A stretch of 64,000 nt of DNA. Origin: an uncultured Methylocystaceae bacterium. GTDB lineage: Bacteria; Pseudomonadota; Alphaproteobacteria; Rhizobiales; Beijerinckiaceae. The DNA is taken from contig CAIQCB010000052.1 of NCBI GenBank assembly GCA_903870245.1, positions 62,001 to 126,000 of the forward strand, written 5' to 3'. Position 1 is the stretch's first letter, and every line of letters starts with the position of its first letter. This document shows positions 44,391-52,971 of this stretch, piece after piece. Made by a program: the position numbers and the translations under genes. Below the pieces are notes generated by a model. That model was given only the letters and a program-made list of their open reading frames with translations, did not search any database and was not told where the DNA came from.

Positions 44391-44732
44391 CTAGCCCGGA
44401 TAACCATGGCGTGATTTCGAGGCTCGGACCAGCGAAACGGCGCGAGCGTCCTGACCGGCGGCGCAGGCCGTATCCGCCTCGCCGATCTCACCCTGAATCT
44501 GGCTATAGACGCTCTGATTCACATGACCCATTTTGAGATCGTTCTCGATCACCGATCGATAGCGTCCGATGGCTGCGGCGCAGCCCGAGCCGGCCGGGCT
44601 CATGGCGGCGCCCGTCGCGCCCTGCGGCGCGGGCCCGGTCGGATCGACGACCGGGCCGGTCTGTCGGGAAGCGTTGCAGCCGACCAGCAGCACAGCAAGG
44701 ACAGCGGGGGCGGCGAGAGAAAGGAAACGCAT
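44391..44732 (-). CDS. small putative lipoprotein
   Basis: 113 residues from ATG 44732. The signal peptide ends in the lipobox LLVGC; the mature part has a Pro/Gly/Ala linker followed by a helical region (AAIGRYRSVIENDLKMGHVN, DTACAAGQDARAVSLVRASK) with two Cys that could pair. Similar proteins are common in Hyphomicrobiales, without assigned function. Upstream, 44733-44995 is the divergent interval towards secE. Confidence 0.8.
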   Translation of the reverse strand: MRFLSLAAPAVLAVLLVGCNASRQTGPVVDPTGPAPQGATGAAMSPAGSGCAAAIGRYRSVIENDLKMGHVNQSVYSQIQGEIGEADTACAAGQDARAVSLVRASKSRHGYPG

Positions 44733-44995
44733 CCGGGCCTCCAGTTCAAAAGCGGGGTGGTGGCGGCTGCATATCCGCAAATCCCCCTGCTGGCCACACG
44801 GCTTTCGCCGGTCGCCCGCCAAAGGCGATCAAAGTGGACAGCTTTTTCGCTTGGCCTTTGGCGTCGGGAGGGATATATTCATCCCTATGAGTGGCGCGGG
44901 GCCGGAAGGTTCCGCGCCGCAATTGTTTTCGATACGCGCCCGTCGGGACCAAAACCGATCATGACGCGCGTGTCATTCTGCAACGGGTTGAGACA

Positions 44996-45187
44996 ATGGT
45001 TAACCCCTTTACCTTCATACAGGAAGTCCGCGCAGAGGCGAAAAAAATCACCTGGCCGTCTCGCCGGGAAACCATGGTGACCACCGGGCTCGTGATCGCC
45101 ATGGTTTTGCTCGCCAGCCTGTTCTTCGTGCTCGTTGACTCGGTTTTGCGGTTTATCGTCAAAATCGTTATCGGCGGCGGTTTTTAG
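44996..45187 (+). CDS. secE: preprotein translocase subunit SecE
   Basis: 63 residues, the short one-helix form. FIQEVRAEAKKITWPSRRET is the conserved amphipathic region before the membrane helix (GLVIAMVLLASLFFVLVD). It clamps SecY in the translocon. Followed after 26 bases by nusG. No tRNA-Trp precedes it, although one often does in alphaproteobacteria. Confidence 0.96.
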   Translation: MVNPFTFIQEVRAEAKKITWPSRRETMVTTGLVIAMVLLASLFFVLVDSVLRFIVKIVIGGGF

Positions 45188-45213
45188 ATTATTTTTGAGC
45201 GGATGACGCCCTC

Positions 45214-45744
45214 ATGACCATGCGCTGGTATATCGTTCACGCCTATTCGAATTTCGAAAAGAAGGTCGCGGAAGCCATTCGCGAGGGCGCCGCGCAACGT
45301 CAGCTCTCGGAAAATTTCGAAGAGATTCTTGTGCCGACGGAACATGTCGTTGAGGTAAGGCGCGGCCGCAAGGTGAACACCGAGCGCAAGTTTTTCCCCG
45401 GTTATGTGCTGGTGAAATGCAACCTCACCGATCCGGTTTTTTCGCTGATCAAGAATACGCCGAAAGTCACCGGATTTCTGGGCGCCGACAACAAGCCCAT
45501 GCCGATCTCCGAAGCGGAGGCGATGCGCATCAAGGGTCAGGTCGCCGAGGGCGTCGAACGGCCCAAGCCGACGATCAGCTTTGAGATCGGCGAAACGGTG
45601 CGCGTCGCCGACGGCCCCTTCGCCTCCTTCAACGGCCTGGTCGAGGAGGTGGACGAGGATCGTTCGCGCCTCAAGGTCGCCGTCTCGATCTTCGGCCGGC
45701 CGACGCCTGTGGAACTGGAGTTCGGGCAGGTCGAGAAGGTCTAA
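45214..45744 (+). CDS. nusG: transcription termination/antitermination factor NusG
   Basis: 176 residues (ATG 45214; ATG 45220 is equally possible). The NGN domain shows WYIVHAYSNFEKKVAE and FFPGYVLVKC; the C-terminal KOW domain shows GETVRVADGPFASFNG. It binds RNA polymerase and links to Rho or the ribosome. Standard secE-nusG pairing; rplK follows after a 445-base leader. Confidence 0.97.
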   Translation: MTMRWYIVHAYSNFEKKVAEAIREGAAQRQLSENFEEILVPTEHVVEVRRGRKVNTERKFFPGYVLVKCNLTDPVFSLIKNTPKVTGFLGADNKPMPISEAEAMRIKGQVAEGVERPKPTISFEIGETVRVADGPFASFNGLVEEVDEDRSRLKVAVSIFGRPTPVELEFGQVEKV

Positions 45745-46189
45745 CACGGTCCCGATCCCCTCCCTCAAGGGGCTCACGACGCCGCAGGCGCGGTGGCAGC
45801 AAATCCCTCGCGGCCAATCGCACAAGTTCATGCGGCGTGAGTATGCGGTCGCGCCCCGGCGTTTTTTTAATGATTGTCCGGGAAAAAGGCCCCTCACCCT
45901 CTCGAACCCGGCAAGTGGTTAGCAATCCCGGCAAAAGGGAAGCGATCGCGTCAAGGGGAAAGGCGTGAAGTGAAGCGCAGAGGACCGGCGTATCGGGTTG
46001 CGTTCGTTCCCTGATCCTCTATAAGACCTCCAGCCCTCTCGCCGAGGGCTTTTTTCGTCGCCGCCGGCGACGGGAGACCGCCGTGGAAGACATGCCCTGA
46101 CGCCATCGGGGAGTTCATGCCGGACCACGACCTGCAACCGATGGCCCGTACGCCCGGCGTGCGGCGCGATCACATGTTGGAGAAACCAC
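45745..46189 (+). promoter_or_regulatory. nusG-rplK interval with candidate rplK promoter
   Basis: No gene. TTGCGT (45998-46003) and TATAAG (46020-46025), 16 bases apart, make a fair promoter, and a terminator-like hairpin follows at once (46032-46055). About 130 bases of leader remain before rplK, where L1/L11 autogenous control would be expected, though I could not identify the site. Confidence 0.4.
46032..46055 (+). terminator. terminator or attenuator hairpin upstream of rplK
   Basis: Stem AGCCCTC/GAGGGCT (46032-46038, 46044-46050), five-base loop, then six T. It would end nusG transcripts or attenuate reading into rplKA. Confidence 0.8.
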
Positions 46190-46636
46190 ATGGCGAAGAA
46201 AATTGCCGGCTACATAAAGCTGCAAGTGCCGGCCGGCGCGGCGAACCCCTCGCCGCCGATCGGACCCGCGCTCGGTCAGCGCGGCCTGAACATCATGGAG
46301 TTCTGCAAGGCGTTCAACGCCAAGACGGCCCAGATGGAAAAAGGGACGCCGATCCCCGTCATCATCACCGCCTATCAGGACCGTTCATTCACCTTCGAGA
46401 TGAAGCAGCCGCCGGACAGCTTCTTCCTGAAGAAGGCTGTCGGTCTCAAGATCGGAAAAAAGCCGGCCTCGGGCTCCAAGACCCCCGGCCGCACCACCGT
46501 CGGCAAGGTGACGAAGGCGCAGATTCGGGACATCGCCGAAAAGAAAATCGTCGATCTCAACTGCTCCTCGATTGAGTCCGCAATGTCGATGATCGAAGGC
46601 TCGGCCCGCGCCATGGGCCTGCAGGTGGTGGAGTAA
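46190..46636 (+). CDS. rplK: 50S ribosomal protein L11
   Basis: 148 residues. [20 protein letters not shown] and the C-terminal rRNA-binding domain with [20 protein letters not shown] (split [11 protein letters not shown] / TKAQIRDIA) are diagnostic. L11 forms part of the GTPase-associated centre. Ribosome-binding site GGAGAA precedes the ATG. rplA follows after four bases. Confidence 0.98.
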   Translation: MAKKIAGYIKLQVPAGAANPSPPIGPALGQRGLNIMEFCKAFNAKTAQMEKGTPIPVIITAYQDRSFTFEMKQPPDSFFLKKAVGLKIGKKPASGSKTPGRTTVGKVTKAQIRDIAEKKIVDLNCSSIESAMSMIEGSARAMGLQVVE

Positions 46637-46640
46637 GACG

Positions 46641-47345
46641 ATGGCACATATCGGAAAACGCATCGCCAAGGCCCGCGAGGGCGTCGAGCGCACGAAACTT
46701 TATCCTGTTGATCAGGCCGTCAAAATGGTGCGCGAGCGCGCCAAGGCGAAATTCGACGAGTCGGTCGAGATCGCCATGAATCTTGGCGTTGATCCCAAGC
46801 ACGCCGATCAAATGGTGCGCGGGGTCGTCAACCTGCCCAACGGCACCGGCCGCGTGCTGCGCGTCGCGGTTTTCGCGCGCGGCCCCAAGGCCGACGAGGC
46901 GAAGGCCGCCGGCGCAGACATTATCGGCGCTGACGACCTCGTCAATACGGTGATGGGCGGAGCGATCGATTTCGATCGCTGCATCGCCACACCGGACATG
47001 ATGCCGCTCGTCGGTCGCCTCGGTAAGGTGCTCGGCCCGCGCGGTCTGATGCCGAACCCGAAGGTTGGCACGGTGACGATGGATGTCGCTGCGGCGGTGA
47101 AAGCCTCCAAGGGCGGCGCCGTCGAATTCCGCGTCGAGAAGGCCGGCATCGTGCAAGGCACGGTCGGCAAGGCCTCTTTCGACGAAGGCAAGCTCGTCGA
47201 AAACATCAAGGCCTTTGTCGACGCCGTCGCCAAGGCCAAGCCGCAGGGTTCGAAAGGCACCTATATTCAGCGCGTCGCGCTCAGCTCCACGCAGGGACCG
47301 GGCGTCAAGGTTGAGGTGTCGAGCCTCGGCGCGCAGACAGCCTAG
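46641..47345 (+). CDS. rplA: 50S ribosomal protein L1
   Basis: 234 residues. The two L1 domains are complete, with [12 protein letters not shown] and [15 protein letters not shown] as signatures. L1 lines the E-site stalk and usually represses its own rplKA mRNA. A strong terminator follows 27 bases after the stop, and rplJ is not next. Confidence 0.98.
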   Translation: MAHIGKRIAKAREGVERTKLYPVDQAVKMVRERAKAKFDESVEIAMNLGVDPKHADQMVRGVVNLPNGTGRVLRVAVFARGPKADEAKAAGADIIGADDLVNTVMGGAIDFDRCIATPDMMPLVGRLGKVLGPRGLMPNPKVGTVTMDVAAAVKASKGGAVEFRVEKAGIVQGTVGKASFDEGKLVENIKAFVDAVAKAKPQGSKGTYIQRVALSSTQGPGVKVEVSSLGAQTA

Positions 47346-47372
47346 AAAAAATAGCAATTACAGAATTTCAAT

Positions 47373-47403
47373 GCCGGCGGGGCGCGCTCCGCCGGCTTTT
47401 TTT
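47373..47403 (+). terminator. rho-independent terminator after rplA
   Basis: Stem GCCGGCGG/CCGCCGGC (47373-47380, 47389-47396) with an eight-base loop and seven T. Confidence 0.95.
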
Positions 47404-47557
47404 GCGCGGAATCACTCTCGCCGCCCTCCCTGAAACAGGGGGGCAATAACAGTCGACGGTCCGCGTTGACACCCGCCCGCCAATCGTTGACGATTGGCTC
47501 TCCTGACGCAGACGCCAGTCGCGCGGGTCGATCCCGGAATTTTTCTGCCCGCTCCAT

Positions 47558-47593
47558 CGGGAGTCTGGTTATGAACGGGAGTTTGGTTATGAA
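47558..47593 (+). repeat. 18-bp tandem duplication of a translation start region
   Basis: CGGGAGTCTGGTTATGAA (47558-47575) and CGGGAGTTTGGTTATGAA (47576-47593) differ at one base. Each copy has GGGAG and an ATG eight bases on, and the two ATGs (47571, 47589) are in frame. Confidence 0.95.
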
Positions 47594-49340
47594 AATCGCC
47601 AGTTTTTTTTGCCGGGCCGCGTTATCGCTTGGTTTTTTCGCTTTTTCGCTCGCCAGCTCCATCGCTTACGAGCGGCTTGATCAACAGTCGGGCGCCACCG
47701 CCGCCCCGTGGGACGAGGCGGCCTGGAGCCAGTTCTATCTCGAAAGCCAGGGGTCGCGCATGATCCCCTGGAAATGGGCGCGCGCCTTGAAACTATCCGA
47801 CGGCAAATCAATCGCCGAGGGTCTGACGCGTTACGGCTATCTGCCAAATCCACAAAATCCCAACGGGCTTCCGGTCGGCTTCACCGTCACCAACGACGGC
47901 TATCTCGGACCCAATTGCGCGGCGTGTCACACGCGGCAAATCGAAATTGGCGGCAAGGACTATCGCATCGACGGCGGACCGTCGCTTGCTGATATGGGCT
48001 CGCTCTGGGCGGATCTCGACGAGGCTGTAGGCAAGGCGCTGGCGACCCCGGCGGCCTTCGCCGAGTTCTCCCGCGCCGTTCTCGGAGCGAACGACAACCC
48101 GCAGGAGCAGGCCAGGCTGCGGATCGAGGTCGATCTCTGGCATGCGCGCCATAACGCCATCACCGCCAGGGGCCTGCCAAAGGACAAGCCCTGGGGCGCC
48201 GGCCGGATCGATGCGGTCGGCATGATCCTCAACCGCGTTACCGGTCTCGATATCGGACCGGGCCCGACGCACATAATTTACGACAGCATCCGCATGGCGG
48301 ATGCGCCCGTGCGACCGCCCTTCCTCTGGAACGCCCCGCGTCAGGATCACACGCAATGGCCGGGCTTCGCCGACAATGGCGACCGGATTCTGGCGATGGC
48401 GCGCAATGTCGGACAGGTCTATGGCGTTTTCGGCGAATTCTTCCCGGAGCCGGATAAAACCCATCTGCTCGGATTTAATTTCACACGCAACAATTCGGTC
48501 GATTTCGCGGGATTGATCCAGCTCGAACATCTCGTCGAGCGTATCGGTCCGCCAAGATGGCCATGGCCGGTGGATTACGCGCTGGTCGAACAGGGCCGCA
48601 ACATCTATGAGCGGCCGTATGAGAACGGCGGCTGCGTCGATTGCCACGGCGTCACGAAAGGTCAGCCGCGTCTGTTGAATCCAGACACCTGGTGCACGCC
48701 CATCCAGGACGTCGGCACCGATGCGCGCGAGTATCAATATTTCGCGCCGGATTGGCAGGTTCCTTCCGGCGCGCTGGAGGGCGCGCAGATCCCCTTCGTT
48801 TCGCCGGCGTTGAACAAAACGGAAGCGCCCGTCGCTATTCTCGGTACGGCGGTGCGCGGCGCGATCTTGCAGCATTTCATTCCGATCACGGCCAGCGAAA
48901 GCGACCGTCGCAAGGCGCAACTTGCGCTCAGCGTTCTGCAACCGCTCGTCGAGGAGCTAAAGGGCGCCTACACTATGCCAGGCGCCCCTGGCGCCGGCCG
49001 CTGGGCTTGCGCCAGAGCGCCGGAGACAGAGGGCAAATTCAAATATGAATCGCGCGTGATGCAGGGCATTTGGGCCGCCGCGCCCTATCTGCACAACGCC
49101 TCCGTTCCGTCGCTGGCGGAATTGCTGAAACCGCCACAAATGCGCGTCTCGTCATTCAAGGTGGGGCCGGCCTACGATCTCGGAACCGTCGGACTGGCGA
49201 CCGAACAGCCGAAATCAACCTTCACCATGCAGACCGATTGCGACCGGCGTTCCGGCGTCAGCCATTGCGGCCACGACTACGGAACGGCGCTTGGCGAGGC
49301 GGAGAAAAAAGCGCTGCTGGAATATCTCAAGACGCTTTAA
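47589..49340 (+). CDS. RoxA-like di-haem cytochrome c (rubber-oxygenase/MauG superfamily)
   Basis: 583 residues from ATG 47589; ATG 47571 would add six. A Sec signal (AALSLGFFAFSLASSIAYE) is followed by two haem c sites, CAACH at 110-114 and CVDCH at 349-353. The C-terminal part has GIWAAAPYLHNASVPSLAELL, given as WAAAPYLHNASVPSL, a RoxA/cytochrome-peroxidase consensus. Known relatives (RoxA of Steroidobacter/Xanthomonas) cleave poly-isoprene, and others are peroxidases, so the substrate is open. Periplasmic or secreted. The next gene codes for a secreted catalase-like protein; both are flanked by terminators. Confidence 0.85.
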   Translation: MKIASFFCRAALSLGFFAFSLASSIAYERLDQQSGATAAPWDEAAWSQFYLESQGSRMIPWKWARALKLSDGKSIAEGLTRYGYLPNPQNPNGLPVGFTVTNDGYLGPNCAACHTRQIEIGGKDYRIDGGPSLADMGSLWADLDEAVGKALATPAAFAEFSRAVLGANDNPQEQARLRIEVDLWHARHNAITARGLPKDKPWGAGRIDAVGMILNRVTGLDIGPGPTHIIYDSIRMADAPVRPPFLWNAPRQDHTQWPGFADNGDRILAMARNVGQVYGVFGEFFPEPDKTHLLGFNFTRNNSVDFAGLIQLEHLVERIGPPRWPWPVDYALVEQGRNIYERPYENGGCVDCHGVTKGQPRLLNPDTWCTPIQDVGTDAREYQYFAPDWQVPSGALEGAQIPFVSPALNKTEAPVAILGTAVRGAILQHFIPITASESDRRKAQLALSVLQPLVEELKGAYTMPGAPGAGRWACARAPETEGKFKYESRVMQGIWAAAPYLHNASVPSLAELLKPPQMRVSSFKVGPAYDLGTVGLATEQPKSTFTMQTDCDRRSGVSHCGHDYGTALGEAEKKALLEYLKTL

Positions 49341-49354
49341 GGCGTAATTTTTAC

Positions 49355-49376
49355 CGGGACGGCGCAGGCCGTCCCG
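49355..49376 (+). terminator. hairpin after the di-haem cytochrome gene
   Basis: Stem CGGGACGGC/GCCGTCCCG with a four-base GCAG loop, 15 bases after the stop; only a broken T-run (TCTGTTTTG) follows, so termination may be inefficient. Confidence 0.55.
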
Positions 49377-49462
49377 ATCATCTGTTTTGTCCGGTTGCTC
49401 GGCGTTTTCGTTTTTGAGGGATAAATGCGCGCGCGGCGAAGCCGCCTAACCGTGAGACGAAC

Positions 49463-50626
49463 ATGACAAGGTCGATCTTTACAGCCCTTTTGATATCCCT
49501 TGAGGCGTTATGGGCCGGGATGGCCAGCGCCGGGGAATTTCCGGCGGCTACGTTCGAATCCGTTCCAAAGGACGAGGCCGCAGAGATCGCTGAACAGGTG
49601 GCGCTCACCGGCAAGCTGATGGAGCTGCGCTACGGCGCCGGCGCCGGCGAGACTCTGGCGCGACGCGCCGTCCATCCCAAGGCGCATGGCTGCGTGAAGG
49701 CGCGCTTCACTGTCAATCCCGACTTGGCGGAGAAATACCGCATCGGCGTCTTCGCGACGCCGGGCAAGAGCTATCCGGCATGGATACGCTTTTCCAACGC
49801 CACCGCCGTGATCGCGCCCGATGTAAATGACAAAAAGGCCGATAGCCGCGGCATGGCGATCAAGCTGATCGGCGTCGAGGGCGAAACGCTGCTCGATGAG
49901 CCCGGCGGCAAGACCCAGGATTTTCTGCTGATCAATCAGCCAATGTTCGCTTTCCCGGATGTCGCGGAATATCTCGCCTTCACCCGCATCCAGCTCGACA
50001 AGAAAGACAATGCGAAAGAAATCTTTCCCGTCTTCCTGAACCCGCCGACGCCAGAGCGGTTGAAGATTATCGGCATCGTCACGAAAGTCATTCAGCCGAC
50101 GCAGCTCGCCAATCCGCTCGACGCGGATTATTTCTCCGGATCGCCTTTCCTCTTCGGAAAGGATCATGCGGCGAAATTCGCCGTCCGGCCGCGCAACCCG
50201 GCGAACCCCTCGTCGACGCCGGAGAATCCTTCGACAGATTACCTGCGTGAGGCGTTGCAGCGCAGCCTCAAGGGTCCCGACGCGCGGACAGTCGTCTTTG
50301 ATTTCCAGGTTCAGTTGCGCCCGAACGGACTCCAGCCTCTCGACCCGGACTATCCGATCGAGGTCGCCAATACGGAATGGAAGCCGAGAGCCGACGGCGC
50401 AGCGAGCTACCAAAACGTCGCGACCATCGTCATCGAACCGCAGGACATCGATAATCCGCTGCAGACGACGGAGTGCGAGCATCTTGTGCTCACGCCCTGG
50501 CACGGGCTGAAAGACCACCGTCCGCTCGGCGGCATCAACCGGCTGCGGCGCGACGTTTATATCGCCTCGGCGAAACGCCGCGCGCAAACGGCGGAACCGA
50601 CGGGTTTTCCGAGATGGCCGCAGTGA
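49463..50626 (+). CDS. secreted catalase-like haem protein
   Basis: 387 residues, shorter than classical catalases (~480+). A signal peptide (ALLISLEALWAGMASA) precedes the catalase-like core with KAHGCVKARFTV (distal His), WIRFSNATA, DSRGMAIKLIG and DFLLINQPMFA; LRRDVY near residue 370 is the probable proximal Tyr region. Such minimal catalase-like proteins often lie beside di-haem cytochromes or lipoxygenases and may act on organic or lipid peroxides rather than H2O2 (family knowledge, mechanism inferred). Export is unusual for catalases. Confidence 0.87.
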   Translation: MTRSIFTALLISLEALWAGMASAGEFPAATFESVPKDEAAEIAEQVALTGKLMELRYGAGAGETLARRAVHPKAHGCVKARFTVNPDLAEKYRIGVFATPGKSYPAWIRFSNATAVIAPDVNDKKADSRGMAIKLIGVEGETLLDEPGGKTQDFLLINQPMFAFPDVAEYLAFTRIQLDKKDNAKEIFPVFLNPPTPERLKIIGIVTKVIQPTQLANPLDADYFSGSPFLFGKDHAAKFAVRPRNPANPSSTPENPSTDYLREALQRSLKGPDARTVVFDFQVQLRPNGLQPLDPDYPIEVANTEWKPRADGAASYQNVATIVIEPQDIDNPLQTTECEHLVLTPWHGLKDHRPLGGINRLRRDVYIASAKRRAQTAEPTGFPRWPQ

Positions 50627-51153
50627 GGGGGAGGGATTGATTAAGAGGATATTGTTTTTGACCGCCGAGAAACCAACGGCTTTTCATATGCGCCCTGTTC
50701 CCTCCGCGTATAGATTAGCGCACTTATTAACAAAATTTAGTATATCCTCACTGGGTAACTTTTGTGAGAATTTACAATCTTGGTTATCTGAACCTGTTAA
50801 CAGGTATTTCCAAAGCTCAATAAACCTTAGCTTGAATACTCCTCCAGAGCTGGACATATCAGAAGAGCATTTAAGCAAATTCTCGTCGAGCTCTTGATAA
50901 GTTAAATTTCCTTTTTTTGCTTTTTGATATAAATCTCTATTTTTTGTTCTCAAAATAATTAGACAAACAGCCGCCTCTTGATCAAAAACATTTCAATCAC
51001 CAAAACCAATTACCAAAGCGATGTTTGATGCTATTCGCTCAGGCGTCAAAAAAATCTTCATGGCTCACTATACCGAATGCTTTGGCGCAATCTGTGTAAC
51101 TAAGCACAATGACGGCAGGGTTATGACTGAAATCCGTGCGTCACAAAAATTCA
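50627..51153. other. AT-rich interval between catalase-like and parDE genes
   Basis: Markedly AT-rich relative to both sides. It holds the doubtful minus-strand ORF at 50684-50953 and a 76-codon plus frame at 51021-51251 that runs into the parE tail and shows no motif. No repeats or hairpins stand out. It looks like inserted or decaying foreign DNA. Confidence 0.5.
50684..50953 (-). CDS. AT-rich hypothetical ORF or gene fragment
   Basis: 89 codons from a TTG; the same frame remains open for 14 more codons upstream to a TGA, without ATG. The product is Lys/Asp/Leu-rich and looks protein-like (NLTYQELDENLLKC, LRFIELWKYLLTG), with four Cys, but has no recognised family or ribosome-binding site. 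It may be the 3' part of a truncated gene. Confidence 0.3.
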   Translation of the reverse strand: MRTKNRDLYQKAKKGNLTYQELDENLLKCSSDMSSSGGVFKLRFIELWKYLLTGSDNQDCKFSQKLPSEDILNFVNKCANLYAEGTGRI

Positions 51154-51440
51154 TCACAACAATTCTTGCCCCTGACGGGCGCCATGCCGGACGCGCACGA
51201 TCTCAACGCCATCCTCAATCTCCCGATAGGCGATTAAATAATTACCAATGATAAACAAACGCAAATCCGGTCGGATCTCCGGGCGAGCCACGCCCATTTT
51301 GGGCATGTCGGCCAAACGCGCACATGTCTCTTTCAGAGACACGAGCCATCGGGAAGCAACCGCCGGACTTTCCATGGCGATATAGGATATGAGATTTCTT
51401 CTATGTCGCGCTCGGCAAGTGGCCGAAGCCCGTAACTCAT
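51154..51440 (-). pseudogene. frameshifted ParE-type toxin
   Basis: The ATG (51440) overlaps the parD stop by four bases. The frame begins correctly as MSYGLRPLAERDIEEIS, then runs into nonsense; the rest of ParE (YIAMESPAVASRWLVSL ... RLFIIGNYLIAYRE ... EIVRVRHGARQ) is in another frame down to 51154. Removing one AT of the ATAT at 51387-51390 restores a continuous ParE of normal length (~95 residues). A 2-bp duplication has thus inactivated the toxin, unless the sequence has an error here. Confidence 0.85.
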
Positions 51441-51709
51441 TTGTCGATCGGACCCGGCGCCAGCCGCGCCTCAAGACGCTTGAAGGCACGCGTTCCGTCC
51501 GTTGCCGGCCCGCTCGCCAGACCTTCGTCCCATAGCCGACCCAGTTCATCGACCGCTTGAGCGTGCTGTCGGCGGCGAAGCTTCCATTCGCTCAGCGCCT
51601 CACTCATGATGTCGCTGGCGGAGGCGTATTCTCCGGGGTCAATTGCATCACGCACGATCTCAGCCATTTCCGGAGTGATCGCGACGCTTAATCTCTCTAC
51701 CCGTGACAC
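51437..51709 (-). CDS. ParD-type antitoxin
   Basis: 90 residues from a GTG at 51709. The N-terminal ribbon-helix-helix reads RVERLSVAITPEMAEIVRDA; ASASDIMSEALSEWKLRR continues the DNA-binding fold and the C-terminus would bind ParE. Intact, and overlapping the broken toxin gene. It may survive as a repressor or as a relic of the module. Confidence 0.85.
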   Translation of the reverse strand: MSRVERLSVAITPEMAEIVRDAIDPGEYASASDIMSEALSEWKLRRRQHAQAVDELGRLWDEGLASGPATDGTRAFKRLEARLAPGPIDK

Positions 51710-51957
51710 GTTTGAAATCCCTTTGGTTTACAATTTAGGGGGTTTTCGCAACGTCGTCCGCAGCCATGCTTCACCCCCCACCCCGCCCACGTCGCGACAG
51801 CCCGTCGCAGGGCGGCCTCCCGGACGCTTTCCGCCTTGTCTCGCGGCGCCTTTGCCCATAGTTTGCGCCCGCGCGAGCCCTTCGCGCCGGGGGCGTCGCG
51901 GCTTTGTGAAGCGCGCCGCTCCGATCCCGCCGCCGCATCGCCTCAGGAATTCGCCTT

Positions 51958-52842
51958 ATGTCCGTGTTGATCGACAAGAACACCAAAGTCATCACCCAGG
52001 GTTTCACCGGCAAGACGGCGACCTTCCACGCCCAGCAGGGCCTCGCCTATGGCACCAAAATGGTCGGCGGCGTCTCGCCCGGCAAAGGCGGCTCCACCCA
52101 TCTCGACCTGCCCGTGTTCGACACGGTCGCCGAGGCCCGCGCCAAAACCGGCGCCGACGCCTCCGTCATCTATGTTCCGCCGCCGGGGGCCGCCGACGCC
52201 ATCTGCGAGGCGATCGATGCGGAAATCCCGCTCATCGTCGCCATCACCGAGGGCGTGCCGGTGCAGGATATGATCCGCGTCAAACGTTCGCTCAGCGGCT
52301 CGAAATCGCGCCTGATCGGCCCCAATTGCCCCGGCGTCGTCACCGCCGGCGAAAGCAAGATTGGCATTATGCCCGGCAATATCTTCTCGCCCGGCTCGGT
52401 CGGCGTCGTCTCGCGCTCCGGCACATTGACCTATGAGGCGGTGTTCCAGACATCCCGTGAGGGTCTCGGCCAGACCACCGCTGTCGGAATCGGCGGCGAT
52501 CCGGTCAAGGGCACAGACTTCATCGAGGTTCTGGAGCTTTTCCTGGCTGACGACGCCACGAAGTCGATCATCATGATCGGCGAGATCGGCGGCTCAGCCG
52601 AGGAGGAAGCGGCGCAGTTCCTCATCGACGAGGCGAAGCGCGGCCGCAAGAAGCCGATGGTCGGCTTCATCGCCGGCCGCACCGCCCCTCCCGGGCGTCG
52701 CATGGGCCACGCCGGCGCCATTATCTCGGGTGGCAAAGGCGACGCCGAAAGCAAGATCGCGGCGATGGAGGCGGCGGGCATCAAGGTGTCGCCCTCGCCG
52801 GCCCGTCTCGGCAAGACTTTGGTCGAAGTGCTGAAAGGTTAG
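51958..52842 (+). CDS. sucD: succinate-CoA ligase alpha subunit
   Basis: 294 residues. [15 protein letters not shown] (CoA site), GPNCPGVVT, and the phospho-His loop [14 protein letters not shown] are all present. It makes succinate plus ATP from succinyl-CoA together with SucC. The usual upstream sucC is absent; instead the parDE relic lies 249 bases upstream. Malate thiokinase (MtkB) is the main alternative, but the sequence and the downstream sucAB favour SucD. Confidence 0.94.
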   Translation: MSVLIDKNTKVITQGFTGKTATFHAQQGLAYGTKMVGGVSPGKGGSTHLDLPVFDTVAEARAKTGADASVIYVPPPGAADAICEAIDAEIPLIVAITEGVPVQDMIRVKRSLSGSKSRLIGPNCPGVVTAGESKIGIMPGNIFSPGSVGVVSRSGTLTYEAVFQTSREGLGQTTAVGIGGDPVKGTDFIEVLELFLADDATKSIIMIGEIGGSAEEEAAQFLIDEAKRGRKKPMVGFIAGRTAPPGRRMGHAGAIISGGKGDAESKIAAMEAAGIKVSPSPARLGKTLVEVLKG

Positions 52843-52868
52843 GCGCACATTATGGCGCGCCGCCATAT

Positions 52869-52908
52869 ATAACGTATAGTTATTGCGCCGCCGGGAAGAC
52901 GGCGGCGC
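52869..52908 (+). other. dyad and GC hairpin between sucD and sucA
   Basis: ATAAC-GTATA-GTTAT (52869-52883) is followed by GCGCCGCC/GGCGGCGC (52885-52892, 52901-52908). There is no T-run after it; it could be a processing or regulatory element, or part of a sucA promoter. Confidence 0.4.
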
Positions 52909-52971
52909 GCAGGCGGACCCCGGCGATCTGAGGTTTAATGACCTTTGCCGGCGGTCGAGAGAAGCGGTGCA

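Noticed and set aside
46557-50587. Long minus-strand frames opposite rplA, the di-haem cytochrome and the catalase-like gene
   Set aside because: Antisense shadows of confidently identified genes.
51021-51251. 76-codon plus frame
   Set aside because: Its last third is antisense to the parE remnant and nothing in it is recognisable.
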